DNA from: Paenibacillus_D tarimensis_A
Lineage (GTDB): Bacteria > Bacillota > Bacilli > Paenibacillales > Paenibacillaceae
Reading direction: 5' to 3'
Length of the DNA stretch: 64,000 bases
Assembly (NCBI GenBank): GCA_041281825.1
Contig: CP166298.1
Span: 3,906,001 to 3,970,000 of the forward strand
Both the position numbers and the translations under genes were made by a program. The stretch's first letter is position 1, and each line of letters begins with the position of its first letter. Below the pieces are notes generated by a model. That model saw only the letters and a program-made list of their open reading frames with translations. It was not told the origin of the DNA and searched no databases. Below, in pieces: positions 34,056 to 43,118 of this stretch.

Positions 34056-35978
34056 TTGAAATGGTTACCTTTCCTTTTATCCCTCGGTTTACTCTCATCT
34101 GTCTGCGTACCTGCCGTACAACTTGCCAAAATCCCGCAACCGCACAGTCAGGCAGCCTATACAACCCCAAATCCGAGGAGGAGTCCGATGAATACCGTGA
34201 TGAAAAGATCCGAGCAACAAACAGAAAATCTTTGGAAGCTGGAAGACCTGTTTCCGGACCAAGCCGCGTGGGACAAGGAGTACCTCGATGCAAAACGGCA
34301 AATCAAGGAAATCGCCGCTTTCCAGGGCAAGCTGGCTGACCCCCTTCAGCTTAAAGCGTGCTTTGAACTAGAGGATGAGTTATCGCTTCACGTCGAGCGG
34401 CTGTATGTGTATGCGAATATGCGCCACCACGAAGATATGGGTGCACCGACCTATCAGGCGCTGTCCGACAAATCGAAGAAATTAAGCGTTGAAACAAGCG
34501 AGGCAACCTCATTCATTACACCGGAGGTGCTGAGCTTAAGCGACGAGACGCTCGCTTCGTTTATTGAACATTCGGAGCTTTCTAAATACCGTCATACGCT
34601 CGAAGAAATGCGCCGCCAGAAAGCGCATGTGCTGTCCAAATCCGAAGAGGCGCTGCTTGCACAGGTCGGCAACGTCAGTCAGGCTTCCGGCACCATATTC
34701 GGCATGCTGAACAATGCGGACATGAAATTCCCTAAGGTCAAAAATGAGGACGGCGAAGAGATGGAGCTTACTCACGGCCGTTACATTCAGTTTCTGGAGA
34801 GCAAGAACCGCGATGTTCGGCGGGATGCGTTCAAAGCGATGTACGAAACCTATGGAAAGATGAAAAATACACTCGCGGCAACCCTGAACGCAAATGTAAC
34901 CAAAAATATTTTTTATTCCCGGGTTCGGAAATATCCGTCGGTTCTGGAAATGTCCTTATACGGCGATAACATTCCAAAAGAAGTCTATACGAATCTGATT
35001 GACGCGATTCACAAGCATCTGCCGCTGATGCACCGTTATATGAACTTGCGCAAAAAACTGCTCAAGGTCGATGAGCTGCATATGTACGATCTGTTCGCTC
35101 CGCTGGTGGAAGAGTTCAAGATGGATATTTCTTATCATGATGCCAAGAAGACGGTCAAGGAAAGCCTGAAGCCGCTGGGTGAGGATTATTTGAACGTCCT
35201 CCAGGAAGGCTTCGACAACAACTGGATCGACGTATACGAGAATGAAGGAAAGCGCAGCGGCGCCTACAGCTGGGGCGCTTACGGCACACATCCTTACGTG
35301 CTGCTGAATCATAACGATAACCTGAACAGCATGTTCACATTAACGCACGAGATGGGGCATGCCCTTCACTCCTACTACTCGGACAAAGAGCTGCCTTATC
35401 GCGACGCACAGTATACGATCTTCCTTGCAGAGGTCGCTTCAACGCTCAACGAAGCGCTGCTGATGCATTATCTGCTTGAGAAGTCGACGGATCCGAAGGA
35501 AAAGATGTACCTGCTCACCTACTACGCAGACCAGTTCCGTACAACCGTGTTCAGACAAACGATGTTCGCCGAGTTCGAAAAGATCATACACGAGAAAGTA
35601 GAACAGGGGGATTCCCTGACCCCTCAGGAGCTCAGCAAAATCTATTACGATCTTAACGTAAAATATTACGGTGACGACATGGTCGTCGATCAGGATATCG
35701 AAATGGAATGGGCAAGGATTCCGCATTTTTATACCAGCTTTTACGTGTACAAATACGCAACGGGCTTCTCCGCCGCGACGAGCTTCTCCAAGCAGATTCT
35801 CGAAGAAGGCGCTCCGGCCGTTGACCGTTATCTCGGTTTCCTGAAGAGCGGCGGCAGCGACTTCTCCATCAACATCCTGAAGAAGGCCGGTGTCGATATG
35901 TCGTCTCCGGAGCCGATCAGTCAGGCGATGAGCGTATTCGAAAGCTTGATTGAACAAATGGAAGAGCTGTCCAAGTAA
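34056..35978 (+). CDS. pepF: Oligoendopeptidase F (M3B), with in-frame signal-peptide-like leader
   Basis: Zinc metallopeptidase that cleaves oligopeptides. The HEMGH zinc motif lies at residues 387-391 when numbered from ATG 34188, and family features such as TSFYVYKYATGFSAA follow. Two starts are possible. ATG 34188 with GAGGAGGAGTCCG gives the standard cytosolic form of 596 residues. TTG 34056 with AAAGGAG adds 44 residues beginning MKWLPFLLSLGLLSSVCVPA, which look like an export signal. No stop separates them. The longer extent is given; the shorter form is at least as likely. Confidence 0.92.
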   Translation: MKWLPFLLSLGLLSSVCVPAVQLAKIPQPHSQAAYTTPNPRRSPMNTVMKRSEQQTENLWKLEDLFPDQAAWDKEYLDAKRQIKEIAAFQGKLADPLQLKACFELEDELSLHVERLYVYANMRHHEDMGAPTYQALSDKSKKLSVETSEATSFITPEVLSLSDETLASFIEHSELSKYRHTLEEMRRQKAHVLSKSEEALLAQVGNVSQASGTIFGMLNNADMKFPKVKNEDGEEMELTHGRYIQFLESKNRDVRRDAFKAMYETYGKMKNTLAATLNANVTKNIFYSRVRKYPSVLEMSLYGDNIPKEVYTNLIDAIHKHLPLMHRYMNLRKKLLKVDELHMYDLFAPLVEEFKMDISYHDAKKTVKESLKPLGEDYLNVLQEGFDNNWIDVYENEGKRSGAYSWGAYGTHPYVLLNHNDNLNSMFTLTHEMGHALHSYYSDKELPYRDAQYTIFLAEVASTLNEALLMHYLLEKSTDPKEKMYLLTYYADQFRTTVFRQTMFAEFEKIIHEKVEQGDSLTPQELSKIYYDLNVKYYGDDMVVDQDIEMEWARIPHFYTSFYVYKYATGFSAATSFSKQILEEGAPAVDRYLGFLKSGGSDFSINILKKAGVDMSSPEPISQAMSVFESLIEQMEELSK

Positions 35979-35990
35979 GCGAGATGTAAG

Positions 35991-36036
35991 AGGGCCGCCC
36001 GTTCGTCACCGATGACGAACGGGCGGCCTTATATTT
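35991..36036 (+). terminator. Terminator of pepF
   Basis: Perfect 15-bp stem GGCCGCCCGTTCGTC / GACGAACGGGCGGCC followed by TTATATTTT. Confidence 0.9.
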
Positions 36037-36076
36037 TGCGGCGGCAGCGATTACCTCCAATGCTTAACTGCGCTCA

Positions 36077-36955
36077 TTATTTTGTTACGGCTTCCGGCGG
36101 GTACAAGACGATCCGCCCATCCTCCATTTCCACCCGAACCTTGTCTCTGCCTTTGAAATCTTGGGCGTCCAGATATCCTGACGGAATTTGCAATCGTCCC
36201 GCCCTGTCGATAACGGCATATTCTACATGGCTATGCTCTTCTTCAGCCGCCATATTCGCAAGTTCCTCGCTGTACGAAACCTTCCGGATCATCTCGGAGG
36301 ACGTTTTTCCGTCGCGAATCGCTACTACACGGTCGACCTTCCTGGCGAGCAGCGGATCATGCGTAACAATAACGATCGTTAATCCGAAGCTGCGGTTCAG
36401 CTCGCGGAATAAATCGAGGATCTGATCGGACATCTTCGAATCCAACGATCCCGTCGGCTCGTCCGCGAGCAGCAGTCTCGGCTCATTCGCAAGCGCAATG
36501 GCGATCGCAACCCGCTGCTGCTCCCCGCCTGACAGCTCGCTCAGCCGGTTTCTGACGCGATGTCCGAGTCCGACCGCCTCCAGCAGCTCCATCGCCCTTG
36601 CCCGCCTTCTACGCCCCTTCAGAAGAATAGGAAGCTCCACATTTTCCAGCGCGGTTAAATACGGCAGCAGGTTGCGCGCGTTATTTTGCCAGACGAATCC
36701 GACGCTCTCCCGTTTATAGCGGACAAGCTCCCGCTCTCCGAACTTCAGCAAATCCTTGCCGTCAACCGTCAGGGAACCCGCCGACGGGCGGTCCAATCCG
36801 CCCAGCATATTAAGCAGCGTCGATTTCCCGCTTCCGCTGTTGCCGATAATCGCCATCAGCTCTCCTTGACTCACCTGCAAATCGAGTCCCTGAAGCGCAA
36901 CGACCTCCAGGTCGGCGGTTTTGTAAATTTTCACAAGTCCTTCGCAATGGATCAT
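36077..36955 (-). CDS. ABC transporter ATPase with C-terminal AbrB-like domain
   Basis: 292 residues. MacB/LolD-type ATPase domain (1-225): Walker A GNSGSGKST, signature LSGGEQQR, Walker B LLLADEPTGSLDS, switch histidine THD. After an acidic linker (EEEHSH, about 236) comes a ~50-residue C-terminal segment, YAVIDRAGRLQIPSGYL...KVRVEMEDGRIVLYP, that follows the SpoVT/AbrB swapped-hairpin pattern. Start is coupled to the end of the permease gene (GGGGGAGGAATAAGC). The extra domain could be regulatory. Confidence 0.85.
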   Translation of the reverse strand: MIHCEGLVKIYKTADLEVVALQGLDLQVSQGELMAIIGNSGSGKSTLLNMLGGLDRPSAGSLTVDGKDLLKFGERELVRYKRESVGFVWQNNARNLLPYLTALENVELPILLKGRRRRARAMELLEAVGLGHRVRNRLSELSGGEQQRVAIAIALANEPRLLLADEPTGSLDSKMSDQILDLFRELNRSFGLTIVIVTHDPLLARKVDRVVAIRDGKTSSEMIRKVSYSEELANMAAEEEHSHVEYAVIDRAGRLQIPSGYLDAQDFKGRDKVRVEMEDGRIVLYPPEAVTK

Positions 36956-36958
36956 TGC

Positions 36959-39847
36959 TTATTCCTCCCCCAGCCTTAGGGCCTGATGAATGTTAATGCG
37001 CGACAACCGGTAGCCTAATATGCACAATCCGAGAACAATCGTCAAAGTAACGATTCCGTATACCTGAATGTAATCGCTTAGCTGTTGCATAATCTGGAAC
37101 GGCGGCACCTGCTCGGAAGGATGGAACGAAAGCTCAAACAACGGTACGAACAATTCGCTGACCGTATTGCCGATTAAGACACCGATCAGTACCGCTGCAC
37201 CTGAGGTGAGAACTTGCTCGCTGATCAGCATGGCGATAATTTGCCGGAACGGAATGCCCATCGCTCGCAATATTCCGTACTGCAGCGTCCGGCCGGACAG
37301 CGTCAGCATCCAGAAGAGCAGAAATCCGAAGAAGCTGATTACCATCGAAATGACAAACCCCAACGTCATGACGCCGTTAATCGCAAGTCGAAACGGATCG
37401 TTCTTGGACTCGTTAAGCTCCTGATTCGCATCGATCAGCTGAGTCACCCGCAGCTTTTCCTCTGCAATACTGTCATAGACTTGCTTACTCGTCCCGCCTT
37501 CTTTAAGCTTGATCCACACATCGTAAGGCTCTAGCGCGAGCCGGTTTTGGATCGTGGCCAGATGGCCGACAATCAGATGCGGGCGGGCGGCTTCTTTGCC
37601 GTCCGACAATCGTCTTGGTAGCGGATTCCAACCGGGCCAATAATCAACGATCCCGTAAATGACAAAGCTGGTCTGGTCCAAACCGGACCATGCCGTACTA
37701 ATCCGGTCGCCGGGCTCCGTGCCGAATTCTTCGGCAAACGACCGAGAAACAAGCACTGCCTCCGGATCGTCGGCCATCAGATTCAAGTAAGCGTTCAAAG
37801 TATGATCGAGCAAGCTGTCGCGCATCCACACCGTTTGACCGAATTCGTACGTGTTGATCCCCATCAGTGTGGCTGCCCCTCTGCCCTGATTCCCCTCAAG
37901 ATCAAAGGAAGCTTCATCGTTCCGAAATACGCGAGCGGCAGATTCAACACCGTCCAGCTGCGTAAAGGGAAGAAACGGCGGTTCCGTATACTGCACCCGT
38001 TTGGGACCGCCAGTATTGGGATCGACTTGCGGCTCCTGCGCGCTTGCAGGCTCTCCGATACCGCCCGCTGTTTCCGGCGGAGCGTCGTTCTCCCAATACA
38101 GCTGCAGCGTCATATCGGCTCCGATCCCATAGCGGATTTTATCCTCCATGTTCTCGTTAATAGTGCGGGCCGCATTGGCGCTGAACAATCCGATCGCAAC
38201 CGTCATAATCAGAAACACTTTAATCGTCAAATATTGTCCGGACGAACGGCTGATTTGAATTAAGGTCGAATACATTGCCGGCGACCAAAATCTCTTCCCG
38301 ATCCAGAATATAAGCCGGATAAACCAAGGATAGACTCTCAGTACAAGCAGTCCGCCGCCGAGCACAAATAACGCCGGCGTCAAAAAGATGAGCGGATCGA
38401 TCTGCAGCGAGGTCGAATCGAGCGCCAACTGCTGCAAATCTTTCATTCGGACACGGAAGCCGTTCAATAAATAAACCGAAATCCCGACCAGTATAATATC
38501 GATAAACATCCGGTGCCAGAAAGAGGAGCGGCCCGCTCGGGCCATTTGCTGCTTATGGCTTACGATAGACGCCCTGGTTGCGAGAAAAGCGGGAATTAGC
38601 ATAAGCACGATCGCGCCCGCTACTGCCGCCGCGGCGATTTTATATGCGGTGCTGTCCAGCGTGATCTGCAATGGGGCGCGTTGAACGAATTCCAGAAAGC
38701 CGCTGGACGCGCCGAGCACCTTCGTGAGCCCGATTCCGAGGAACGGACCTACGGCAAGCGCTGATGCTCCAAGAATCAACCCTTCGACTAAATACCCGGA
38801 CATGATTTGCAGCCTGCTCGCCCCGCGGCTTCGCAGCACCGATATATCCGTTTTTTGCCGTTCAATGATTAAATTAGAGGCCATGTACAAATAAAATGCG
38901 AGCATGAGCATAACCGGGATATAGAGAGACCATAACATCAGGTTCAGCTTTTCTTCCTGCTGCAAATACTTTTCGATCGTCGTCGCTGCCGGAATATCCA
39001 GCGAGGAGGTGCCTGCCCAAGAACCAAAAGAAGATTTCAGCCGGAGCGCCTCATTCTGAAACCTTCCGATCTTGGCCACCGTCATCTCGTTATAGTCCAG
39101 CGCGTATTGATACTCCAGACTGCTCACCGACAGCTTTCCGCCGATAACGAAATCCTTCTCAAATTGGTCGAACGGGATATAAAACGATTTGCCCGCTGCC
39201 GTTATATCAAAGGGAAGATACGGATCCGCGGAAACGTTGAAATCGGCAATGCCAACCGGAACGATCCGTACTTCTTTGCCGGTCGACCGCTGTACGCCAA
39301 TAAACTCCACATTGAGGTCGCGCTTTAATTCAATCAGAAATTTTTGTGACACAAGCGCTTCATAAACACCGTCGTTGCGGGCCGGATCCGGCATTCGGCC
39401 GCCAATCAGACGAGCCCGCTTGTCCATATCCGTTACCGTACGTATAAACGCGTGAATGTTCCGGTTTTTGAGTTCCGCCTCCGTATCGTCCACCGCGTTC
39501 ACCGAAAAGCTTGATGTGCCGCGATGCTTCAAATACGAGTTGGTCGGAAGCTCGAACCGATCCGGAAGTTGATCCATCCTCTGATCCGCTCTTTGGATAT
39601 GTTTCGTGATGTCCGCTGGGGATACATCCGTTAAAATCGAATTGCCGACTCTCAGCTTGCCCGGATAAACGCCGCGATTCTCCTGAAGCAGCTGCAGTTC
39701 CTTAAGCAGCGTACGCTCCAGGATGGCACTGGAATAGAGCGGAAGCGAACAAAACAATGCAACGCATACGGTCAATCCCAGCCACAGATTCAGCTGAAGC
39801 CAGCGGTTTTTAGCCATCTTTCGTAAGATCATCGTCAATAGAGCCAT
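36959..39847 (-). CDS. Large ABC transporter permease (FtsX/MacB-like)
   Basis: 962 residues with an N-terminal helix (about 14-34), a large extracytoplasmic domain, three helices near 305-425, a central helix group near 440-545, a second large extracytoplasmic domain (containing a run EPASAQEPQVDPNTGG), and three C-terminal FtsX-type helices (about 815-955). Two FtsX modules in one chain suggest a fused permease that needs no partner. Works with the ATPases at 36077 and 40928 and the adaptor at 39901; probable role is efflux or lipoprotein/peptide extrusion. Confidence 0.82.
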   Translation of the reverse strand: MALLTMILRKMAKNRWLQLNLWLGLTVCVALFCSLPLYSSAILERTLLKELQLLQENRGVYPGKLRVGNSILTDVSPADITKHIQRADQRMDQLPDRFELPTNSYLKHRGTSSFSVNAVDDTEAELKNRNIHAFIRTVTDMDKRARLIGGRMPDPARNDGVYEALVSQKFLIELKRDLNVEFIGVQRSTGKEVRIVPVGIADFNVSADPYLPFDITAAGKSFYIPFDQFEKDFVIGGKLSVSSLEYQYALDYNEMTVAKIGRFQNEALRLKSSFGSWAGTSSLDIPAATTIEKYLQQEEKLNLMLWSLYIPVMLMLAFYLYMASNLIIERQKTDISVLRSRGASRLQIMSGYLVEGLILGASALAVGPFLGIGLTKVLGASSGFLEFVQRAPLQITLDSTAYKIAAAAVAGAIVLMLIPAFLATRASIVSHKQQMARAGRSSFWHRMFIDIILVGISVYLLNGFRVRMKDLQQLALDSTSLQIDPLIFLTPALFVLGGGLLVLRVYPWFIRLIFWIGKRFWSPAMYSTLIQISRSSGQYLTIKVFLIMTVAIGLFSANAARTINENMEDKIRYGIGADMTLQLYWENDAPPETAGGIGEPASAQEPQVDPNTGGPKRVQYTEPPFLPFTQLDGVESAARVFRNDEASFDLEGNQGRGAATLMGINTYEFGQTVWMRDSLLDHTLNAYLNLMADDPEAVLVSRSFAEEFGTEPGDRISTAWSGLDQTSFVIYGIVDYWPGWNPLPRRLSDGKEAARPHLIVGHLATIQNRLALEPYDVWIKLKEGGTSKQVYDSIAEEKLRVTQLIDANQELNESKNDPFRLAINGVMTLGFVISMVISFFGFLLFWMLTLSGRTLQYGILRAMGIPFRQIIAMLISEQVLTSGAAVLIGVLIGNTVSELFVPLFELSFHPSEQVPPFQIMQQLSDYIQVYGIVTLTIVLGLCILGYRLSRINIHQALRLGEE

Positions 39848-39900
39848 TCCATCACCCTTCTTTGTTTCGACAAAACGGAATAAATCAGTGCAGAAATCAA

Positions 39901-40950
39901 TCAGTTATTCAAAATGACTTTTTGACCGATATCGAGACCTCTTACGATCTCTACCTCCAGCGGGCCCGTCAGCCCGACTTCTACATCGACTTCCTTACGC
40001 CGTTCATCCTCCTGCACCTGAACGTAGTTGCGGCCGAGGTAAGTACGAAGCCCTCTTCTAGGTATAACGATGATGTCGTCCCGCTTTTCGATGGAAATGA
40101 GAATTTCGGCACTGTTTCCGATTTCGCTTCCTTCCGGCAATTCGTCCATGCCGACGATGATTCTTCTGGCATTGCGTGAATCCAGATCGTTGTTGCCCGT
40201 GAAAGGGGCGCTGGAAGGCGACTGAAGCACATTACCGGAATATTCCTTGCTTTTGAAAGTTATTTTAACGGGCATGTTGACTTGAACTGCGGATAAATCG
40301 TTCGCATTGCTTCCTTCATAGAGCAGTTGAATTTGATCGGGGTCGGATAACGAAAGAAGGTTCTGGTAAGCGGATACATTGTCGCCGGCACTCAAATCGC
40401 TTAAGTAAGTTATCATTCCGTCAAAGGGGGCAACAAGTATTGAGCGCTCTCGCTGTTCCTCCAGCGAAGCCAGCATTATCCGTTCCCGTTCGACATCGAT
40501 TTCCTTTAACCGGACCTCCGAGGTTCCCCCGCCGGATGTTTTCACCCGCATAAATTCGATTTCCGCGCGTTCAAGACTAAGCTTCTGCAGCCGGATACGG
40601 GTTTCCAAATCGCCCGTTTCCAGCTCGACCAGCAGTTGTCCGGCTTCAACCTCATCTCCCAGTTTCACATGAAAGGTTTTGATTCTGCCTCCGGACTCCT
40701 TGAAAAACAACTGCTCGGTCTGATTGGAAACGAAAGTCGCTACGCCGCGCAATTGTCTTTCAATCGATCCCCTTGCCACCTCGACGATATCCAGCTTCTG
40801 CTCCGCCGGTTTAACGAGGGGCGGCTTAAGCGGTTCTTCCTCAACCGGCAGCAGCGAACAGCCGCTTGTTACCAGCATTGTCGATGCCAGCCCGATGAAA
40901 GCGGTTTTACGAATAACAGTGCTGAATTTAGTTGCTTCTTGATTCCACAA
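39901..40950 (-). CDS. Membrane-fusion adaptor lipoprotein (HlyD/MacA-like)
   Basis: About 350 residues. Hydrophobic signal ending in VTSGC, a lipobox-like site, then barrel-sandwich halves (QRQLRGVATFVSNQTEQ... and SILVAPFDGMITYLSDLSAGDNV) around a coiled-coil hairpin, and beta-barrel/membrane-proximal domains. Links the permease to the outside layers. TTG 40950 is preferred because GGAGG lies 9 bases upstream; ATG 40959 touches it. Overlaps the end of the ATPase gene, implying translational coupling. Confidence 0.85.
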   Translation of the reverse strand: MWNQEATKFSTVIRKTAFIGLASTMLVTSGCSLLPVEEEPLKPPLVKPAEQKLDIVEVARGSIERQLRGVATFVSNQTEQLFFKESGGRIKTFHVKLGDEVEAGQLLVELETGDLETRIRLQKLSLERAEIEFMRVKTSGGGTSEVRLKEIDVERERIMLASLEEQRERSILVAPFDGMITYLSDLSAGDNVSAYQNLLSLSDPDQIQLLYEGSNANDLSAVQVNMPVKITFKSKEYSGNVLQSPSSAPFTGNNDLDSRNARRIIVGMDELPEGSEIGNSAEILISIEKRDDIIVIPRRGLRTYLGRNYVQVQEDERRKEVDVEVGLTGPLEVEIVRGLDIGQKVILNN

Positions 40951-41650
40951 TCTGACCATCCTCCAATGCGATGACATGATCAACAATTTCCATAATATCG
41001 GGATCATGCGTAGTTAGCACAACAGTCATACCTAGCCGCTGAACCAAGTCCCGAAACACTTTAATGACCTGCAGTCCCATCTTGCTGTCCAACTCAGCCG
41101 TTGGTTCGTCCGCAAGCAGCAGCACGGGCTCATGAGCAATCGCTCTCGCAATCGCAACACGCTGCTGCTCGCCCCCGGAGAGCTCGGGAGGCCTGTGCTG
41201 CATTCGGGCTTTCATGCCGACCCACTCCAGCGCCCGCTCCACCGATTCACGGTTTGAGGCCGGCTTCGCCCCTGAGATTCGGAGGCCGAACTCCACGTTC
41301 TCATAGGCCGACATCAGCGGCATCAAGCCGAAGGATTGGAACACCAGCCCGATCCGGCTGCGCCTCAGACCGCTCCTGCGCTTGTCTGACCAGTCCGTAA
41401 TATCGGTGCCCTCAAAATATATGCGTCCCTGAGTAGGCGTATCCAACGCTCCAAGCAGGTTGATTAACGTCGTTTTACCGGAACCGGAACGCCCTTTAAG
41501 CGCAACCATCGATCCTCTCCGAATATGCAGCGTAACATCTTTAACGGCGGTTACAGCCGTACTGCCTCTGCCGAAAACCCTCGATACCCCTTCAGCCGAA
41601 ACAATTGCCTCTTCCGCTCTGGATTCGATTTGCTTCACATTCTCGCCCAT
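40928..41650 (-). CDS. ABC transporter ATPase (LolD/MacB type)
   Basis: 240 residues with Walker A GRSGSGKTT, signature LSGGEQQR, Walker B LLLADEPTAELDSK and switch THD. First gene of the efflux operon, read 40928 to 36077. Distinct from the second ATPase at 36077, so the permease may be driven by a heterodimer. Confidence 0.93.
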   Translation of the reverse strand: MGENVKQIESRAEEAIVSAEGVSRVFGRGSTAVTAVKDVTLHIRRGSMVALKGRSGSGKTTLINLLGALDTPTQGRIYFEGTDITDWSDKRRSGLRRSRIGLVFQSFGLMPLMSAYENVEFGLRISGAKPASNRESVERALEWVGMKARMQHRPPELSGGEQQRVAIARAIAHEPVLLLADEPTAELDSKMGLQVIKVFRDLVQRLGMTVVLTTHDPDIMEIVDHVIALEDGQIVESRSN

Positions 41651-41690
41651 ACTTTCCCCCCTTTTTGATTACGCTTTCATTATTTTTGCA

Positions 41691-41722
41691 ATTATACCAC
41701 ATTTCAAAGAATACTTTCTTTG
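41691..41722 (-). promoter_or_regulatory. Promoter and operator-like palindrome of the efflux operon
   Basis: Minus strand TGGTATAAT (extended -10) at 41691-41699. A perfect inverted repeat CAAAGAA-TACT-TTCTTTG at 41705-41722 covers the place of a -35 box, a normal position for a repressor site. The rest of the 41651-41956 gap shows no supported gene. Confidence 0.55.
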
Positions 41723-41956
41723 TGTAAGTCTGTCAAACTTTAGCAGTCTATTATTCAAGCTGATGTTTAAAAAATGAAGGGATATTCATTTTTTATGGTT
41801 ACGCTCAAGAAGTTCGGCCGGAAAATCGCAGAACTGGCCAGCAGCTGCTTGTCCGGTCCATGCTTCCGATCACTGGCGCTTCCGGGACATGAACCGGACT
41901 TCTCCGCTGTTTTTACTTTGAGATTTCGAACGGGAGTTTGCACTCAGGAAATATAA

Positions 41957-42832
41957 TTACAGCAGCCAGAGGCCGATGCACCAGGCGAGCAGTCCTGCGA
42001 ACGCAGATGAGAGTAAATTCACGATGTCATTGCTCATCCACGCGAAGCCGCGGATATGTACTGTCGGCGCGCCGCAATGGCTGGCGCGTTCGGTCTCGCT
42101 GCCGCATACCCGGCAGCGGAACATGGCCTGACCGGCAGCGCCGAGCAGCGAATCGGCGAAAGCGCCGGCCAGGCCGGCCGCGGCGGCGATTACGGCAAGA
42201 GATGCCGCCGCCTGGCCGGTAAGCGGCGCCGCCGCTCCTGCATACGGCGCCGCTACCGGCGACGCCGCGCCAAGTATCGCGGCGGCCGCGCCGATGAATG
42301 CGGCGCCGCCAAGCGCGGCGGCGCTGCCGAGCGGCGTAACACCGCCGCTCGTTCCCGGCGGCACGGGCTCGCCGCTTAGCAGCGCGCGCGGCGCCGTACG
42401 GCTAAGGGCCCCAATCTCAGTGGCCCAGGTATCTGCATTCACTGCAGCCATAACCCCCGCGAATGCCGCCAGCCAACCCGGATCGGGCCACAGCGCGTGT
42501 GCCGCGCATAATGCCAGCCCAAGTCCTCCGTTCGCCCATACCTGCGCCCAGTCGCGGCGGCCGGTCTTGGCATATTTCGCCTCGGCCGACTGTTTGGCGC
42601 GGTGACGCTTCTTCCATTTCGACCAGAATGTCGAGGAAACAAAAAAAGCAAGCAGCGTTCCGAACCAGACCGGTCCTCCCAGCGTAAAATATGCGGTCCC
42701 CATAACTGTTGCGGACCAGGCACCGGATCCGGAAAGCGACTTTTTCCGATAAGCAAGCAGCGCGACTGCTGCGCTCCCTAATAAGCCGGCCAACAGCCGA
42801 AACGGCCATTCAAACAACCATTGCAATACCAC
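41957..42832 (-). CDS. DUF92 family membrane protein
   Basis: 291 residues, about six to seven helices, with family features LSGSGAWSATVMGTAYF and NADTWATEIGALS. Some plant relatives act as phytyl-phosphate kinases; the bacterial role is unknown. A hydrophilic stretch CRVCGSETERASHC near residue 240 could bind zinc. The middle of the gene is locally very GC- and Ala/Gly-rich. GGGAGGAG site, GTG start. Confidence 0.88.
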   Translation of the reverse strand: MVLQWLFEWPFRLLAGLLGSAAVALLAYRKKSLSGSGAWSATVMGTAYFTLGGPVWFGTLLAFFVSSTFWSKWKKRHRAKQSAEAKYAKTGRRDWAQVWANGGLGLALCAAHALWPDPGWLAAFAGVMAAVNADTWATEIGALSRTAPRALLSGEPVPPGTSGGVTPLGSAAALGGAAFIGAAAAILGAASPVAAPYAGAAAPLTGQAAASLAVIAAAAGLAGAFADSLLGAAGQAMFRCRVCGSETERASHCGAPTVHIRGFAWMSNDIVNLLSSAFAGLLAWCIGLWLL

Positions 42833-42873
42833 TGCACCGCTCCTCCCGAAACTTTGCTATGATAATAAATCAC

Positions 42874-43083
42874 TTGCATATAAGAGCATGATCCGATTAT
42901 ACCTTAAAATAAAAGCCGGGAGCACAGTCTAAATAATGTGCATCCCTTTGAAATACGAAAAGACGACTGTTCCCTGCAAAGTGAAAACGACGCATGATGG
43001 AGGCTGCAAGGAACAGAATGTTCTCTACTGAGCAAGACTCTGTAACAAAGTGTTATGATACTTTGTTACAGAGGTCTTTTTTT
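42874..43083 (+). ncRNA. Candidate orphan small RNA with terminator
   Basis: No gene on the plus strand ends here, yet there is a perfect 14-bp terminator stem (CTCTGTAACAAAGT / ACTTTGTTACAGAG, 43038-43073) with a seven-T run ending at 43083. Upstream is a second stem, CTGTTCCCTGCA (42967-42978) with TGCAAGGAACAG (43005-43016). A possible promoter TTGCAT-18-TATACC sits at 42874-42903, which would give a transcript of about 170 bases. The RNA function is unknown; no known riboswitch was recognised. Confidence 0.5.
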
Positions 43084-43118
43084 CAACGACTGCATAATTA
43101 ACAAATATATCCATTTAC

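Noticed and set aside
41774..41956. 60-residue plus-strand frame beginning MKGYSFFMV
   Set aside because: No recognised family and no clear ribosome binding site; it lies in the efflux-operon promoter region.
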